Shown here: positions 62,977-64,000 of the stretch, one piece after another
Position numbering within the stretch: the first letter of the stretch is position 1
Layout of the letters: each line of letters opens with the position of its first letter
Source of the DNA: Eudromia elegans
Lineage: Eukaryota > Chordata > Aves > Tinamiformes > Tinamidae
Assembly (NCBI GenBank): GCA_003342815.1
Contig: PTEX01000060.1
Span: 3,718,896-3,782,895, forward strand
Length of the DNA stretch: 64,000 nucleotides
Direction of reading: 5' to 3'
The notes under the pieces: model-generated
The model's input: the letters and a program-made list of their open reading frames with translations, nothing else
What the model was told of the DNA's origin: nothing
Databases searched by the model: none
Translations under genes and position numbers: made by a program

Positions 62977-64000
62977 CAAAGCCTATGCAATCCTGACTTA
63001 CATGTAGTGAACCCCACGGGCTTAACTCAAGGAGGTCTACTGCTCATTCATCATGCCAGCAGCCTCCCCAAATACAGACTTGTGCACACCTGCACTTCTC
63101 AGCCTGATCCCCATAGCCGTGTTGCCCTCCCATGTCACCTTTCCTCTTGGCACAGCATACACGCAATGGGTTGCAGTGTCACCACTCGCCCTGCTGCTGA
63201 GAAGTAAGGAGAGCTGCAGGTTAAGTGTATAGAAATAGAAAAGGATTAGTTTGTTTCTTTTCTTTTTTTTTTTATTTTATTTTCTGGTCTTCAGCATTTA
63301 ATGCCTCGAAATAATTGTGCTGCTCATCTGTGCCTCGCAGGATGTGTCACACTGCTAAAATTTAAAAGACAAATTCCACTCTGCGGATTTGGTGAGTGAA
63401 ATGGTCTGTTTGGTAGTGGCTAGGCAACGGTTTCAGAAACAAACATTACATGTACCCCAGAGGTAATGCTTTTTTCTTTTACTTTTTTTTTTACTGTAAA
63501 GAGAATCTTTTGACCGTTTCCTATCTCATCCTTTTCTGACTGCAAAGCAGGTTTGCCGCTGCCTCCAGTGAACACAAGAGGTTTTCTGCAGTCAAGGCTG
63601 AGTCGCGTTTTTGAGTCTGGATTTGTGCAGTGCTGCAATCTCCTCAGGTCTTTGCACTCCAGAGATATCCAGCACATGCTAATGAACAACTCTAGCCCAG
63701 AGCCCTCCACAAGTTCAAGTCCTTCTCCTGGTACAATAATGATTACTTTTTAATAAGAAATGCAAAAAAAGGAGGAGCGCAGACAAACAAGGGTGACCTA
63801 GTAAACATGGGAGTGTTGCCATTACTTAATAAGTGGTATGTTAAAGTAGGTGTGATATTAATTTGCTCAGTCCCCTAGCGATATATTACTGTTCTCTGCA
63901 TTTTTGATAGCAGCAAAGAATACAAACTGCTGAATAATAGAAAAGCCCCTATAAGCTATCAGATGTTAATGATTTTCCCTTAGCTACAGTGAAGGCCCAA

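Larger units (their letters stand above)
1..64000 (-). other. DLG2: Presumed interior (mostly intron) of the DLG2 gene
   Basis: This is inference from a single recognised exon at 20361-20506 on the minus strand, which encodes part of a DLG-family L27 domain. DLG2 spans very large genomic distances in vertebrates and its alternative 5' exons are separated by long introns, so a 64 kb AT-rich window with one exon is what would be expected. No other protein segment typical of DLG2 (PDZ, SH3, guanylate kinase, or the KKYRYQDED start of other isoforms) was recognised on either strand. The extent is therefore not demonstrated; the window could include a gene end that I cannot see. Confidence 0.6.
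60674..64000. other. Stretch without supported genes
   Basis: Intron-like sequence. Poly(T) at 60908-60929 and a CAA/ACA-rich patch at about 62930-62976 are the only repeats seen. Open frames at 61473-61718, 61830-62141 and 63420-63710 show no family motif. No L27 first-half exon was recognised, although it would be expected at higher coordinates than 20506 on the minus strand. Confidence 0.5.

Overview
The window looks like bird nuclear DNA: AT-rich, intron-like sequence with sparse CR1 LINE copies. Their 3' ends carry the avian-type signature (a run like 'ttggactagatgatc..agaggtcccttccaacc' followed by ATTCTGTG/ATTCTATG octamers). There is no sign of bacterial or viral gene organisation. 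Almost all open frames here are short and chance-like.

The one host coding segment I can support is a 146-base exon on the minus strand (20361-20506). It encodes the end of an L27 domain in the DLG/MAGUK family (DIQEFYEVTLLNSQKS...), most like DLG2 (PSD-93/chapsyn-110). It has a good acceptor with a pyrimidine tract and a usable donor. DLG2 is a very large gene in vertebrates, so the simplest reading is that the window lies inside DLG2, transcribed from high to low coordinates, with the remainder being intron. A second open segment with splice-like borders lies about 630 bases upstream in transcription (21138-21285). It does not share the expected phase and is reported only as a candidate.

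The repeat content falls into age layers. (a) Three sizeable CR1 ORF2 copies: 5686-7494 (+), reaching from the endonuclease C-terminus to the 3' tail but internally deleted; 15166-16228 (-), the best preserved, with a 312-codon open frame; 59776-60673 (+), which lacks both ends. (b) Short or old CR1 3' ends: 23472-23605 (-), 40535-40596 (+), 53250-53569 (+), 55745-56258 (+), and a probable very old CR1/L2-like trace at 24440-24560. (c) Much older amniote-age material: a MIR-like SINE at 30888-31130, a possible MIR-type tail at 14560-14692, and palindromic remnants at 47160-47224, 58071-58184 and perhaps 57498-57615.

Simple repeats include a roughly 415-base imperfect GGAAAA polypurine tract (23640-24056), an AAAC tract next to an old CR1, and several long poly(A)/poly(T) runs, one of which contains the window's only undetermined base (21365). 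I found no rRNA, tRNA, CRISPR, operon or retroviral structure, and nothing that amounts to a new biological system. The most useful points are the DLG2 exon, the rearranged CR1 copies, the polypurine tract and the palindromic fossils.
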